From: an uncultured Bacteroidales bacterium
GTDB taxonomy: Bacteria; Bacteroidota; Bacteroidia; Bacteroidales; Bacteroidaceae
DNA length: 64,000 bases
Direction: 5' to 3'
Assembly: GCA_902774335.1 (NCBI GenBank)
Contig: CACYHW010000003.1
Coordinates: 124,001 to 188,000 of the forward strand
Shown here: positions 1 to 7,615 of the stretch, in pieces
Layout of the letters: each line of letters begins with the position of its first letter
How positions within the stretch are numbered: the stretch's first letter is position 1
Made by a program: the position numbers and the translations under genes
Notes under the pieces: generated by a model
What the model was told of the DNA's origin: nothing
The model's input: the letters and a program-made list of their open reading frames with translations, nothing else
The model's database searches: none

Positions 1-1
1 A

Positions 2-793
2 TCCCCCTATTACGGACATTACAAGGCTGAGACCGTGTTGGGCAAGGCACTCAAGGATATCCCGCGTGACAAATACTACCTGTCAACAAAGGTGGGCCGA
101 TACGGAAAAGACGGCGTGAACACATGGGACTACAGTGCCAAGCGCGCCACAGAGAGCGTTTATGAGAGCATGGAACGCCTCAATATAGATCATATAGATC
201 TTATCAACGTACATGACATAGAGTTTCAGGCAGCACTGCCCGGCGGACTCCAGAAGGTGGTCGACGAAACCCTCCCTGCCCTGGTTGAACTCCGCGAAAA
301 GGGAATCGTGAGCCATGTGGGCATAACCGACCTGCAGCTTGAGAACCTGAAGTGGGTGGTTGACCACTCACCTGCCGGAACGGTTGAGAGCATACTCAAC
401 TTCTGCCACTTCTGCCTGAACGACGACAAGCTCAACGACTATCTGGGTTACTTTGAGCAGAAGGGAATAGGCGTCATCAACGCCTCACCGCTGGCCATGG
501 GCCTGCTCTCCGAACGCGGTGTCCCCGACTGGCATCCCGCACCCAAACCTCTGGTCCAGGCATGCGCCAAGGCTGCACAGCACTGCAAGTCACGCGGGAC
601 CTCAATCGAGAAACTGGCCGTTCAGTACTCCTACAGCAACCCGCGCATAGCCACCACCCTGTTCAGCTCGGCCAACCCCAAGAACGTGCTGCGTAACATC
701 GAGGCCGTTCAGGAGCCGCTTGACTGGGATCTGGTATTCGAGGTACGTGAAATCATAGGCGACCAGCAGAGGGTTACCTGGTGCAACTCATGA
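2..793 (+). CDS. Aldo/keto reductase, L-fucose/L-galactose dehydrogenase-like (5' partial)
   Basis: The reading frame is open to the window edge, so the N-terminus is missing. The first visible residues (SPYYGHYKAETVLGKAL) match the early part of the aldo/keto reductase fold, where the catalytic Tyr region and the LGKAL helix lie. The GTG at 35 is therefore probably internal. The sequence continues with a KVGRYG segment, an IDLINVHDIEF strand, and a C-terminal VQYSYSNPRIATTLFSS cofactor segment. Family knowledge: these enzymes oxidise sugar C1 hydroxyls with NAD(P)+ to give the lactone. The next three genes on the same strand are a lactonase-like amidohydrolase, a fucose permease homologue and a zinc dehydrogenase. 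An L-fucose (or L-galactose) dehydrogenase starting an oxidative pathway is therefore the likely role, but the exact substrate is inferred. Confidence 0.85.
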   Translation, partial: SPYYGHYKAETVLGKALKDIPRDKYYLSTKVGRYGKDGVNTWDYSAKRATESVYESMERLNIDHIDLINVHDIEFQAALPGGLQKVVDETLPALVELREKGIVSHVGITDLQLENLKWVVDHSPAGTVESILNFCHFCLNDDKLNDYLGYFEQKGIGVINASPLAMGLLSERGVPDWHPAPKPLVQACAKAAQHCKSRGTSIEKLAVQYSYSNPRIATTLFSSANPKNVLRNIEAVQEPLDWDLVFEVREIIGDQQRVTWCNS

Positions 794-800
794 TCAGGCA

Positions 801-1718
801 ATGAAGATCATCGATACACACTCGCACCTGTGGCTGCGTCAGGACACCGTGGTGAACGGCATGCCCATACGCACCCTGGAGAACGGACGCTCCCTGTTTA
901 TGGGCGAGGTCCGTCAGATGGTTCCGCCGTTCATCATCGACGGCCGCAACACCGCCCAGATATTCCTCTCCAACATGGACTACGCACAGGTTACGGCTGC
1001 CGTTGTGGTACAGGAGTTCATTGACGGACTGCAGAACGATTATCTGGCCCAGGTACAGAAGGAGTTCCCCGACCGCTTCCTGGTATGCGGTATGGCCGAT
1101 TACCGTCAGCCCGGCTATCTGGAGCATGTAAAACAGCTCATAACGCAGGGATTCAAGGGAATTGCAATTCCCGGTCATCGGCTCCAGACCCCGCAGGGAC
1201 GCGTAAGCCTGACCTGCCCGGAGATGATGGAGATGTTCCGCCTTATGGAAAAGAGCGGCGTGTTCCTCTCCATAACCCTCGAAGACGGTGCTGTTCAGGT
1301 TCCCGAAATGGAGGAGGTCATTCAGGAGTGCCCCGACCTGAAGATTGCGGTGGGTCACTTCGGAATGGTTACAGTACCGGGATGGCTGGAGCAGATACGC
1401 CTGGCACGCCACAAGAACGTGATGATTGAATCGGGCGGCATAACTTGGCTTTTCAACGATGAATTCTACCCGTTCAAGGGAGCCGTAAAGGCCATCCGTG
1501 AGGCGGCCGATGAGGTGGGCATGGACAAGCTCATGTGGGGCTCGGACTACCCGCGCACCATAACCGCCATCACCTACCGCATGTCGTACGATTTCATACT
1601 CAAAACCCAAGAACTGACGGAGCGTGACAAGGAGCTTTTCCTGGGTCAGAACGCCGCCGCATTCTACGGTATTACCACCCAAATTGATTTACCTTACATT
1701 AAAAATATGTCGGAATGA
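801..1718 (+). CDS. Amidohydrolase family lactonase (L-fuconolactonase-like)
   Basis: This is a 305-residue TIM-barrel amidohydrolase of the COG3618 type. It opens with the metal-ligand motif DTHSHLW, has a central VGHFGM histidine strand, and ends with the WGSDYPRT motif that carries the conserved barrel Asp. Family members hydrolyse sugar-acid lactones such as L-fucono-1,5-lactone or 2-pyrone dicarboxylates. It begins 7 bp after the aldo/keto reductase stop, and its own stop overlaps the next start as ATGA (1715-1718), so translation is probably coupled. The place between a sugar dehydrogenase and a sugar permease favours lactone hydrolysis in a cytoplasmic fucose/galactose oxidative route. 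Substrate is inferred from context. Confidence 0.83.
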   Translation: MKIIDTHSHLWLRQDTVVNGMPIRTLENGRSLFMGEVRQMVPPFIIDGRNTAQIFLSNMDYAQVTAAVVVQEFIDGLQNDYLAQVQKEFPDRFLVCGMADYRQPGYLEHVKQLITQGFKGIAIPGHRLQTPQGRVSLTCPEMMEMFRLMEKSGVFLSITLEDGAVQVPEMEEVIQECPDLKIAVGHFGMVTVPGWLEQIRLARHKNVMIESGGITWLFNDEFYPFKGAVKAIREAADEVGMDKLMWGSDYPRTITAITYRMSYDFILKTQELTERDKELFLGQNAAAFYGITTQIDLPYIKNMSE

Positions 1719-2929
1719 GCCAGAATACTAAATCCAAATCGTTTACCGTTGCCCTGTCAATGGTAATCTGCCTGTTTTTCCTCTGGGCAATAAGCAACAA
1801 TCTGCTTTCATCGGTTGTAAAGAAAATGATGACCCTGTTTGACATCGATCAGGCAAGGGCCGAGTTTGTGGAGACATCATACTGGTTTGCCTATTTCCTG
1901 TTCCCTATACCCATAGCCATGTTCATGAAGCGTTTCAGCTACAAGGCCGGTATAGTTTCAGGACTGCTCATAGCAGCCGTAGGCGGCCTGCTGTTCCTCC
2001 CCGTAACACGCATGCACAGTTTCCCGCTCTACCTGTGCGCCTTCTTTATCGTGGCCATAGGCATGTGCTTCCTGGAGACTGCCGCCAACCCATATGTGAC
2101 CGAGTTGGGTGACCCCGCCACCGCACCGCGCCGTCTCAACCTGGCGCAGGCTTTCAACGGACTGGGCGCATTCATTGCCGCCATGTTCCTGAGCAAGATC
2201 ATACTTGGAACAGAGGCCGAGACCTCGATGGACAACGAGATCCACACCTTCCGAATGACATACGCCGTCTTTGCCCTGGTGCTGATTGTAATTGCTGTGG
2301 TCTTTATCTTTACCCGCCTGCCCCGTATTCAGGCCGAGGACGATGACAAGGAGGGAACAAAACTCATATCATTCAAGGTCCTCAAGCGCAGCCACCTGCG
2401 CAACGGCGTGATCGCGCAGTTCTTCTACAACGGCGGCCAGACAGCCGTGAACAGCCTGTTCCTGGTATATTGCATCAACTACGTAGGTATGACCAACAGC
2501 CAGGCCACCACATTCTTCGGTTTCTACATGCTCTTTTTCCTGCTGGGCCGATGGATTGGCACTACCCTTATGGTCAAGTTCCGTCCCCAGGACATGCTGG
2601 TGGTATACGGTATAGCCAATGTGCTGCTCTGCATCTTTGTATGCGTGATTGGCGGCAAGGCTGCAGTCTACGCAATGATGGGCATATCGTTCTTTATGTC
2701 TATCATGTACCCCACACAGTTCTCACTGGCGCTGACCGACCTGAAGGGTGACACCAAGAGCGGATCGGCCTTCCTGGTTATGGCTATCGTGGGCAACTCG
2801 ATACTGCCCATTTTGACCGCATACGTACAGAAATCAATGGCTAACCCCAATATCGCATATGTTATTCCGCTGGTTTGCTTTGCGGTTTGTGCTTGGTACG
2901 GCTGGAAAGGACATATTGTCAAAGACTAA
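1715..2929 (+). CDS. fucP: L-fucose:H+ symporter-type permease, FHS family MFS
   Basis: This 404-residue protein has about twelve hydrophobic spans. The segment FLETAANPYVTELG in the fourth span region is the diagnostic FucP/GluP (fucose-galactose-glucose:H+ symporter, FHS) motif, as is the RLNLAQAFNGLG stretch that follows. The early LFFLWAISNNLLSSVVKK helix is also typical. It should import L-fucose or a related hexose across the inner membrane. The start overlaps the stop of the amidohydrolase gene (ATGA), marking one operon with the sugar dehydrogenase genes. fucP is used in the sense of the family; galactose or another sugar is possible. The stop codon TAA sits at the base of an A/T-rich inverted repeat. 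Confidence 0.85.
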   Translation: MSQNTKSKSFTVALSMVICLFFLWAISNNLLSSVVKKMMTLFDIDQARAEFVETSYWFAYFLFPIPIAMFMKRFSYKAGIVSGLLIAAVGGLLFLPVTRMHSFPLYLCAFFIVAIGMCFLETAANPYVTELGDPATAPRRLNLAQAFNGLGAFIAAMFLSKIILGTEAETSMDNEIHTFRMTYAVFALVLIVIAVVFIFTRLPRIQAEDDDKEGTKLISFKVLKRSHLRNGVIAQFFYNGGQTAVNSLFLVYCINYVGMTNSQATTFFGFYMLFFLLGRWIGTTLMVKFRPQDMLVVYGIANVLLCIFVCVIGGKAAVYAMMGISFFMSIMYPTQFSLALTDLKGDTKSGSAFLVMAIVGNSILPILTAYVQKSMANPNIAYVIPLVCFAVCAWYGWKGHIVKD

Positions 2930-3022
2930 TTGAGAATTGAAAATTGAGAATTGAATGGCAGAACCTGCGTTACGCAAGTGCGAGCGTATTAATTCTCAAT
3001 TCTAAATTCTCAATTCTCAATT
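2928..3022. repeat. A/T-rich inverted repeat between the permease and dehydrogenase genes
   Basis: Left arm about 2928-2954 is built from AATTGAGAATTG units. Right arm about 2991-3022 is built from AATTCTCAATT units and is its reverse complement with a small slip. The arms enclose a G/C-richer loop of about 36 nt. The left arm includes the last bases of the permease stop codon. Each arm is also an imperfect tandem repeat of a roughly 9-15 nt unit. It could be a processing or attenuation hairpin inside the operon, or a small repetitive element. Confidence 0.7.
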
Positions 3023-3069
3023 AAAAAAATATAGTTGTATGACAGATTAGAATTCCCGCACAGGGAGAG

Positions 3070-4056
3070 ATGATTGTTGAGGAGGCTCAGAAGCCGGTAG
3101 CCGGACAAGGCGAGGTACTCCTTAAGATAGGATATGTAGGATTTTGCGGATCGGACCTGAACACCTTTCTGGGCCGCAACCTGATGGCCAAGGAGGCTGT
3201 CATTCCCGGTCACGAGATAGGAGCCACCATCGAGAGTATTGGAGAGGGAGTGCCGCAGCACCTTACTCCCGGCATGACAGTAACCGTGAACCCCTACACC
3301 AACTGCGGTCACTGCGCAGCCTGCCGTTCAGGCCACCCCAACGCATGTGAGTTCAACGAGACACTTGGCGTGCAGCGCGACGGCGCCATGCGCGACTACA
3401 TTGTACTGCCCTGGCAGAAGGTCATTCCCGCACAGGGCATATCGCCCCGTGACTGCGCTCTTATCGAACCCATGAGCGTAGGTTTCCATGCCGTATCACG
3501 CGCCCAGGTGACCGACTCCGACACCGTCCTGGTGTTTGGCTGCGGAATGATAGGCATAGGCGCCATAGTACGTGCCTCACTTCGCGGAGCCACCGTCATT
3601 GCAGTTGACCTGGACAATGACAAGCTGGCTCTGGCCCGCCGCCTTGGCGCAGCCCACACAATCAACTCAAAAGAAGAGGACCTTCATACAAAACTTACCC
3701 AATTGACCGGTGGATTGGGACCGACCGTAGTGGTTGAGGCTGTAGGCAGTGTACCCACGTATCAGGCAGCCATAGACGAAGTTGCTTTCAGTGGCCGTGT
3801 AGTCTGCATAGGATACTCCAAAAACGATGTGACTTTCCATACGGGCCTGTTCGTAAAGAAGGAGATCAACATTCACGGCTCGCGCAACGCCATGCCGTCG
3901 GACTTTGAAGCTGTAATCCGCTACCTCCAGCGCGGCATCTGCCCCAAGGACGAACTGATATCGGCAGTCGTCAAACCCGATGACGCTCTCGCCGCCATGC
4001 AGAAATGGGTTGAAGCCCCGGGAAAAGTCTTCCGCATCCTGGTCGATTTCAATTGA
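3070..4056 (+). CDS. Zinc-binding alcohol dehydrogenase family protein (MDR), start uncertain
   Basis: This is a medium-chain dehydrogenase of about 328 residues. It has the catalytic-zinc segment GFCGSDL and GHEIG, then four cysteines in the structural-zinc lobe (NCGHCAACRSGHPNAC). The Rossmann motif is GCGMIGIGAIV, and an acidic VDLDN turn suggests NAD+ preference. In this sugar cluster it probably oxidises a sugar or a 2-keto-3-deoxy sugar acid, which is inferred. The start is a problem. The ATG at 3070 omits the first beta strand usual in the family. The frame is open upstream and encodes IRIPAQGE just before it, but it meets a stop at 3040-3042. The ATG at 3039 is in another frame and hits TAG after three codons. 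A non-ATG start or a small frameshift is likely. The stop codon lies in the arm of the next palindrome. Confidence 0.8.
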   Translation: MIVEEAQKPVAGQGEVLLKIGYVGFCGSDLNTFLGRNLMAKEAVIPGHEIGATIESIGEGVPQHLTPGMTVTVNPYTNCGHCAACRSGHPNACEFNETLGVQRDGAMRDYIVLPWQKVIPAQGISPRDCALIEPMSVGFHAVSRAQVTDSDTVLVFGCGMIGIGAIVRASLRGATVIAVDLDNDKLALARRLGAAHTINSKEEDLHTKLTQLTGGLGPTVVVEAVGSVPTYQAAIDEVAFSGRVVCIGYSKNDVTFHTGLFVKKEINIHGSRNAMPSDFEAVIRYLQRGICPKDELISAVVKPDDALAAMQKWVEAPGKVFRILVDFN

Positions 4057-4241
4057 CACTGCTTCAAATCAGGCCATAGGGTCTCCGGGAGTCTCGCACC
4101 CACGCGTGACCAGTGGGAGGGGCCCGCGACAAAAAGTAACGATTCTGGAACTTGGAGTTTACTCCTTTGTTTCGGAATCGTTACTTTTTGTTGTGGGAGG
4201 GCATTCTCCCGGAGACCCTATGGCCTGATTTGAAGTGGGGT
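4051..4241. repeat. Long palindrome, copy 1 of a conserved-core/variable-stem element, with nested hairpin
   Basis: Outer arms of about 40 nt (left 4051-4090, right about 4206-4241 and just beyond) are complementary with only a few mismatches. They reach into the last codon and stop of both convergent genes, the dehydrogenase (+) and the DUF349 gene (-). Inside, bases 4086-4121 are identical to the reverse complement of 6151-6186 in the next palindrome, including CACCCACGCGTGACCAGTGG. Compared with copy 2, this copy has 80 extra nucleotides (4122-4201) bounded by a repeated GTGGGAGGG (4113-4121 and 4193-4201). The extra segment contains a perfect 16-bp hairpin (4130-4145 with 4175-4190). It could act as a bidirectional terminator, but it is far longer and more structured than one. 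Confidence 0.85.
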
Positions 4242-6040
4242 CAATTCTGATCCTCTTCTGAATCTAAAGCTCTGATTTGAACAAGGATTTCGTCCGCCTC
4301 CTTCTTGAGCTCCTCAATCTTAGACTTGATAGCATCAACAAAACCGTTACCCGATTTGCTGGAGGCATTCATGAAGCCCAGGTTATTCTCATAAGTCTGG
4401 ATCTCACTCTTTTTCTGCTCATACTGGCGCTGCAGCTTCTCACGGGGAGAACCGCTCTCACGCGGCGAACCACCACGCTGTGACTGACGTCCGCGACCCG
4501 TCCTGACCACACTGCCGAACGGCTCCATAACAGCCTTGAAATCGGCCGCAATCTTATCCTTCATCTTGAAGGGAACAAATCCGATGCCGTTCCACTCGTC
4601 AACCAGCTGCTGGATAGCCTGGATATCATCGCCCGAAAGGTTAGCCGCATCAAAGGCCTTGAGCTTGGCCAGAATCTCCTTCTTGGCAGCCAGATTGGCA
4701 TTCTCCTCATGCTTCTTGGACGATGTATTCTTGTCGCGCTGCTCGTAGAAATAGTCGCATGCACCGATAAAACGCTTCCAGATAGAGTTGGTGTACTTTT
4801 TCTGAACGGGGCCGATCTCACGCCACTGCTTCTGGAGCTCAGCCATCTTATCGCCGGTTGCTTTCCAGTCAGTGCTGTCCTTGAGGGCCTCGGCCTGCTC
4901 GCAGAGAGCGGTCTTCTTCTCAAGATTTGCGGTCATATCGGTCTTGGCCTGCTTGAAGAACTCACCCTTACGGCTGAAGAACTGATCGCAGGCGGCGCGG
5001 AAACGCTCAAATATCTTCTGGTTCTGCTTTGCGGGGGCAAAACCTATATCCTTCCACTTCTTCTGGAGTGCCAGAACCTCCTGGGTCTTGTCGTTCCAGT
5101 TCTGGAAGGTAGTCAGTTTGTCATATTCAATAGCCTCGAGCAGCTCGCAGATTACGGTCTTCTGGTCAAGGTTCTCCTTCTCCTTGTCCTTGAGTTCCTC
5201 AAAGTGCTGCTGATGGCGCTTATTGATTACGGTCGACGCAGTCTTGAAGCGGTTCCAGATCTCCTCTCTGGACTCCTTGGAGACAGGACCTGTCTCACGG
5301 TAATCCTGATGCAGTTTCTGGAGCTTGCGGAACGCAGCCACGATATCGGGCTCATCGGCCAGCTTCTCGGCCTCCTCGCAGATGGCTATCTTGGCCTCCA
5401 TATTCTTCTTGAAGTCATACTCGCGGAACTCGTTGTTGAGCTTTTGTATGTCGTAGAACTGCTCGGCGTACTGCTGGTATGCTTTCCAGAGCTCGTTGGC
5501 CTTGTCGGCGGGAACCTCCTTTATCTCCTTCCACTCCTGGAGGATGGCCTTGAACTCATTATATGATGCGCCCTCGGTGTTGGCCTTCTCGATGAGAGCC
5601 TTAAAGCGGTCAAGGATCTCAAGTTTCTTCTTGTAGTTCTCCTTACGGACAACTTCAAGAGCCTCCTGAGCGGCGGCTTTCTTCTCCTTGATTATGTTCA
5701 TGAGTTTACGGAACTGATCCTCAACGGGATCGGGTTCGGGCTTGAACTCCTCGGCTGTTCCGCCACCTGCCACGAATGCGGCGATGCGCTCCTCCTCGGC
5801 AGCCCTCTGCAACTTATAGAAAACCTGCTTGAGTGACTCCAGCTCGGGCCTCTTGGCCAGCGAAATATCACCCACCATCCCCTGTAGACGCGCAATCACC
5901 TCCTCACGTGTCGTTGCGGGGGCAACCGTCTCACTCTTTTCCTCAACAGATTCTACGGGATTGGCCTCAGCCTGCACCTCCTGAACGGCGGGCTCCAAGG
6001 TTTTCTCATCATTCAATTCTTCACTCATAATCTCGGACAA
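4241..6040 (-). CDS. DUF349 repeat protein
   Basis: This is a 599-residue, highly charged, largely helical protein. After an acidic low-complexity N-terminus (about residues 1-50) it carries at least five DUF349 repeats of about 70-75 residues. Each shows the signature of a W-K/R-E-I or W-K-x-I-G core (for example LQEWKEIKEVP, LQKKWKDIGFAP, LQKQWREIGPV, WNGIGFVP) followed by a W/I-x-R-F helix. A basic linker rich in R, G, Q and S precedes a C-terminal coiled coil. The molecular function of the family is not well established; large DUF349 proteins are conserved in Bacteroidota. A second in-frame ATG lies four codons downstream and could be the true start. It is convergent with the dehydrogenase gene, and its stop lies in the palindrome arm. 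Confidence 0.85.
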   Translation of the reverse strand: MSEIMSEELNDEKTLEPAVQEVQAEANPVESVEEKSETVAPATTREEVIARLQGMVGDISLAKRPELESLKQVFYKLQRAAEEERIAAFVAGGGTAEEFKPEPDPVEDQFRKLMNIIKEKKAAAQEALEVVRKENYKKKLEILDRFKALIEKANTEGASYNEFKAILQEWKEIKEVPADKANELWKAYQQYAEQFYDIQKLNNEFREYDFKKNMEAKIAICEEAEKLADEPDIVAAFRKLQKLHQDYRETGPVSKESREEIWNRFKTASTVINKRHQQHFEELKDKEKENLDQKTVICELLEAIEYDKLTTFQNWNDKTQEVLALQKKWKDIGFAPAKQNQKIFERFRAACDQFFSRKGEFFKQAKTDMTANLEKKTALCEQAEALKDSTDWKATGDKMAELQKQWREIGPVQKKYTNSIWKRFIGACDYFYEQRDKNTSSKKHEENANLAAKKEILAKLKAFDAANLSGDDIQAIQQLVDEWNGIGFVPFKMKDKIAADFKAVMEPFGSVVRTGRGRQSQRGGSPRESGSPREKLQRQYEQKKSEIQTYENNLGFMNASSKSGNGFVDAIKSKIEELKKEADEILVQIRALDSEEDQN

Positions 6041-6106
6041 TTCTTAAACATTAGTTCCAAAAGATGCAAATAAAAGCAAATCCCTGCAAATAACCTACTA
6101 TTTACA

Positions 6107-6217
6107 AAGATTCTTTTAAAAAAAGCCCATAGTGGGTATTCGGGAGATTGCCCTCCCACTGGTCACGCGTGGGTGCGAGACTCCCGAATACCCACTATGG
6201 GCTTTTTTTAAAGAATC
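6107..6217. repeat. Long palindrome, copy 2 of the conserved-core/variable-stem element
   Basis: Left arm 6107-6146 and right arm 6181-6217 are almost perfectly complementary (one extra T in the left arm). The right arm contains the last three codons and TAA stop of mgtE, so an inverted copy of that gene's end sits on the far side of the element. Between the arms, 6151-6186 is the exact reverse complement of 4086-4121. The stem differs from copy 1 yet remains self-complementary in both, with GCCCATAGTGGGTATT here against GGCCATAGGGTCTC there. The poly-A/poly-T ends of the arms would make it a usable terminator for mgtE. Confidence 0.87.
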
Positions 6218-7551
6218 AGGGTGATTACGAGCATATAGATGCCCATACCAAGAAGGTCATTCGTGATTTGCACAAAAGGACCTGTCGCAATGGCGGGGTC
6301 GATGTGAATCTTTTCGAACAGCAGCGGCAGCAGGGTTCCCCAAAGTGTTCCGATGAGCACAAGTGCGAACATACTGCCCGGCACGGCGTAAGTAACGGGA
6401 TCGGACCAGCCGAAAGCCCAGACATTGTAGCCCAGCACCAGCAGCGAAAGCACTATGGCGTTCAGAAGTGCCACGGCACTCTCCTTGAACACCTGCTTCA
6501 TAATATTGGACGTATTGAGCGAACCGTTGGCCAATCCCTGTACCACAAGGGCCGATGACTGAGTACCAACATTACCACCGGTACCACCGATAAGCGGAAT
6601 AAAGAAGAGCAGCGAAGTTGCTGCGGCGAATGCCGTCTCAAAATGCTCCAGCAGCTTGGAGTTCAGGATACCTCCCAGGATACCGATGAGCAGCCAGGGA
6701 ATACGTGACCACATCTGGCGGAACACGCTGTCGGCCGTCTCGACATCACCGGTAAGACCCGATGCCATCTGGTAGTCATGCTCCTGTTGTTCACGCAGCT
6801 CGTCGATCACATCATCGACGGTGATCATACCCTGCAGGCGTCCTATGCTGTCCACTACGGGAACCGATACCAGGTTATACTTTTCAATCATCTGCACCAC
6901 ATCGTCAATGGGAGTATCGACCTTGGTGCTCTTTACGTCCTCGTCCATCACGTATTTCACCTTGGAGACGGACGGGTTAGTAATCATCTTCTTGAGCGGA
7001 AACACGCCTTTCAGGCGGCCGTCGTCATCAACCACATAGACGTTGTATATGTCATCCATATCCTCGGCCTGCTTACGCATCTCCTGAAGGCACTCGGGCA
7101 TGGACATATTCTCGTTCACGACCACCATCTCGGTACCCATCAGACCACCGGCGGTGTCCTCGTCATATTTCATAAGGTCAACAATATCGCTGGCCTGTTC
7201 AATGTCACCGATATGAGCCAACACCTCCTCCTGCTTGTCCTCATCCAGATCCTGAATGATATCCACGGCATCGTCGGTGTCCATGTTGTCGATGAACTTG
7301 GCGGCTATGACCTCGGAGGGCAGTTCATCCAGCAGGCGCTTACGGTTGTCCTCGTCCATCTCCACCAGCACATCGGCCGCCGTCTCGTTATCCAACTGAC
7401 GGTAGACCGCACGGGCATCCTCCACGTCCAGGGTATCGCACAGTTCGGCGATATCGGCGGGGTGCATCTCTTCAAGGATGGCCTTGAGCTTGGCGGCATC
7501 CTTGCTCTCAATCACTTCAATGATGTTATCCAGAAAATCCTTCTCCTCCAT
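6208..7551 (-). CDS. mgtE: Magnesium transporter MgtE
   Basis: This 447-residue protein has the full MgtE layout. An acidic N-terminal superhelix (about residues 15-125, LHPADIAELCDTLD-like and repeated DEDK/DELP segments) is followed by a CBS pair (about 130-255, including TVDDVIDELREQQEHD) and a five-span membrane domain (about 280-447). The membrane domain has the family pore motif region GGTGGNVGTQSSALVVQGLANG. It is a cytoplasm-gated Mg2+ channel/transporter of the inner membrane. The acidic N domain and CBS domains bind Mg2+ and close the pore when internal Mg2+ is high. It lies upstream of the DUF349 gene on the same strand, separated by the palindrome, and follows rsmA by 64 bp, so rsmA-mgtE may be co-transcribed. 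Confidence 0.95.
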   Translation of the reverse strand: MEEKDFLDNIIEVIESKDAAKLKAILEEMHPADIAELCDTLDVEDARAVYRQLDNETAADVLVEMDEDNRKRLLDELPSEVIAAKFIDNMDTDDAVDIIQDLDEDKQEEVLAHIGDIEQASDIVDLMKYDEDTAGGLMGTEMVVVNENMSMPECLQEMRKQAEDMDDIYNVYVVDDDGRLKGVFPLKKMITNPSVSKVKYVMDEDVKSTKVDTPIDDVVQMIEKYNLVSVPVVDSIGRLQGMITVDDVIDELREQQEHDYQMASGLTGDVETADSVFRQMWSRIPWLLIGILGGILNSKLLEHFETAFAAATSLLFFIPLIGGTGGNVGTQSSALVVQGLANGSLNTSNIMKQVFKESAVALLNAIVLSLLVLGYNVWAFGWSDPVTYAVPGSMFALVLIGTLWGTLLPLLFEKIHIDPAIATGPFVQITNDLLGMGIYMLVITLIL

Positions 7552-7615
7552 AGTTCTGAATATTTTGGCCCTGAAGTTGGGCCGGGTAAACGTTGGTTTC
7601 TCAGTTCTCTACGGC

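Noticed and set aside
774-1682. 302-residue frame antisense to the amidohydrolase gene
   Set aside because: Shadow of a well-supported gene; no homology pattern seen.
4709-5566. 285-residue Leu-rich frame antisense to the DUF349 gene
   Set aside because: Its Leu/Val-rich content is the mirror of Lys/Glu codons in the DUF349 gene. No recognised membrane protein pattern.
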